A stretch of DNA of 5,679 bases from Omnitrophica WOR_2 bacterium RIFCSPLOWO2_12_FULL_51_8. Lineage in GTDB: Bacteria; Omnitrophota; Gorgyraeia; Gygaellales; Profunditerraquicolaceae. The translations under genes were made by a program, and so were the position numbers. Shown here in pieces: positions 5,202 through 5,679 of the stretch. How positions within the stretch are numbered: the first letter of the stretch is position 1; the number at the start of each line of letters is the position of its first letter. The stretch spans positions 1-5,679 of the forward strand of contig MHHD01000035.1 of NCBI GenBank assembly GCA_001805895.1. The letters are read 5' to 3'. The notes under the pieces were generated by a model. The model made no database searches. It had not been told where the DNA came from and worked only from the letters and a program-made list of their open reading frames with translations.

Positions 5202-5679
5202 ATGACTGCCAAAGAGGTCCTGCATTCTACCGACGAAAAAATGAAGAAAGCCCTGGAATCGGTGACCAGGGAATTCTCGGAAATCCGTACCGGCCGGGCC
5301 AGCCCCAGCCTGGTGGAAGGGATGCACATCGATTATTACGGGACGCCGACCCTCTTGAAGCAATTGGCCTCCATTTCCGCGCCGGACGCGCACTTGCTGG
5401 TGATTCAGCCCTGGGATATTAGCGCGATTGCCGAGATCGAGAAGGCGATTATGAAGTCAAACTTAGGCATTACCCCTTCCAACGACGGGAAATTGATCCG
5501 CTTGTCAGTCCCGCAGCCGTCCAAGGAGAGGCGCCAGGAGCTGGCCAAGGTAGTGCATAAGATGAGCGAAGAAGGCAGGGTGTCGCTGCGCACCATCCGC
5601 CGCGACGCCAAAGAGCAAGTGGAAAAACTGGAAAAAGATAAGGCCATTTCCGAAGACGATAAGTTCAGGACCATCGAAG
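5202..5679 (+). CDS. frr: ribosome recycling factor, 3' end cut by the window
   Basis: RRF, with EF-G, splits the post-termination ribosome so that subunits can be reused. The frame is open from ATG 5202 to the window end: 159 complete codons plus one base and no stop. Full RRF is about 185 residues, so some 26 are missing. Domain I helix residues EIRTGRASPSLVE include R29-T-G-R32-A. The domain II region follows (DYYGTPTLLKQLASISAPDAHLLVIQPWD). The return to domain I follows with AIMKSNLGITPSNDGKLIRLSVPQPSKERRQELAKVVHK and the VSLRTIRRDA helix. AAGGGAG (5191-5197) is the Shine-Dalgarno. Its neighbours fix the identity. The hairpin and T-tract just upstream mean that expression may need readthrough or a promoter I cannot identify. 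Confidence 0.96.
   Translation, partial: MTAKEVLHSTDEKMKKALESVTREFSEIRTGRASPSLVEGMHIDYYGTPTLLKQLASISAPDAHLLVIQPWDISAIAEIEKAIMKSNLGITPSNDGKLIRLSVPQPSKERRQELAKVVHKMSEEGRVSLRTIRRDAKEQVEKLEKDKAISEDDKFRTIE

Noticed and set aside
1..5679. CRISPR array, tRNA or rRNA genes
   Set aside because: No regularly spaced direct repeats, cloverleaf-like stretch or rRNA segments were seen.

Overview
This looks like ordinary bacterial core-genome sequence: part of the conserved translation operon rpsB-tsf-pyrH-frr, all on the plus strand. It is preceded by a large ABC exporter gene and a short, AT-richer accessory stretch. The organism cannot be fixed from the window. A single MsbA-type exporter and the base composition suggest an uncultured, probably diderm lineage. 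Omnitrophota is my guess, but that rests on general resemblance only.

Positions 1-900 are accessory debris. They hold a possible end of an unseen upstream gene, a hairpin, and an 84-codon N-terminal remnant of an IS5/IS1182-like (InsH/DUF772) transposase that keeps a promoter and a strong Shine-Dalgarno. Next is a HepT-type HEPN gene without its MntA partner. Its best promoter, Shine-Dalgarno and GTG start lie one reading frame away from the HEPN reading frame, so the gene is probably N-terminally damaged.

Positions 881-2772 carry an MsbA-type half transporter (TMD-NBD fusion). It has its own near-consensus promoter and a leader hairpin, and its start is better placed at 976 than at the first in-frame ATG (961).

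Positions 2773-2982 form a 210-base leader with an extended -10 promoter and several GC-rich hairpins. It leads into rpsB (S2 with a charged C-terminal tail), tsf (an unusually short EF-Ts), pyrH (UMP kinase, overlapping tsf by ATGA) and frr (ribosome recycling factor, cut by the window end). S2, EF-Ts and RRF serve ribosome assembly, elongation and recycling; UMP kinase supplies UDP for RNA and envelope precursors. A hairpin plus T-tract between pyrH and frr looks like a terminator or attenuator inside the operon, and its sequence resembles a dispersed repeat.

I found no complete undescribed system. The points most worth checking are the hairpin elements inside the translation operon, the shortened EF-Ts and the broken orphan hepT.
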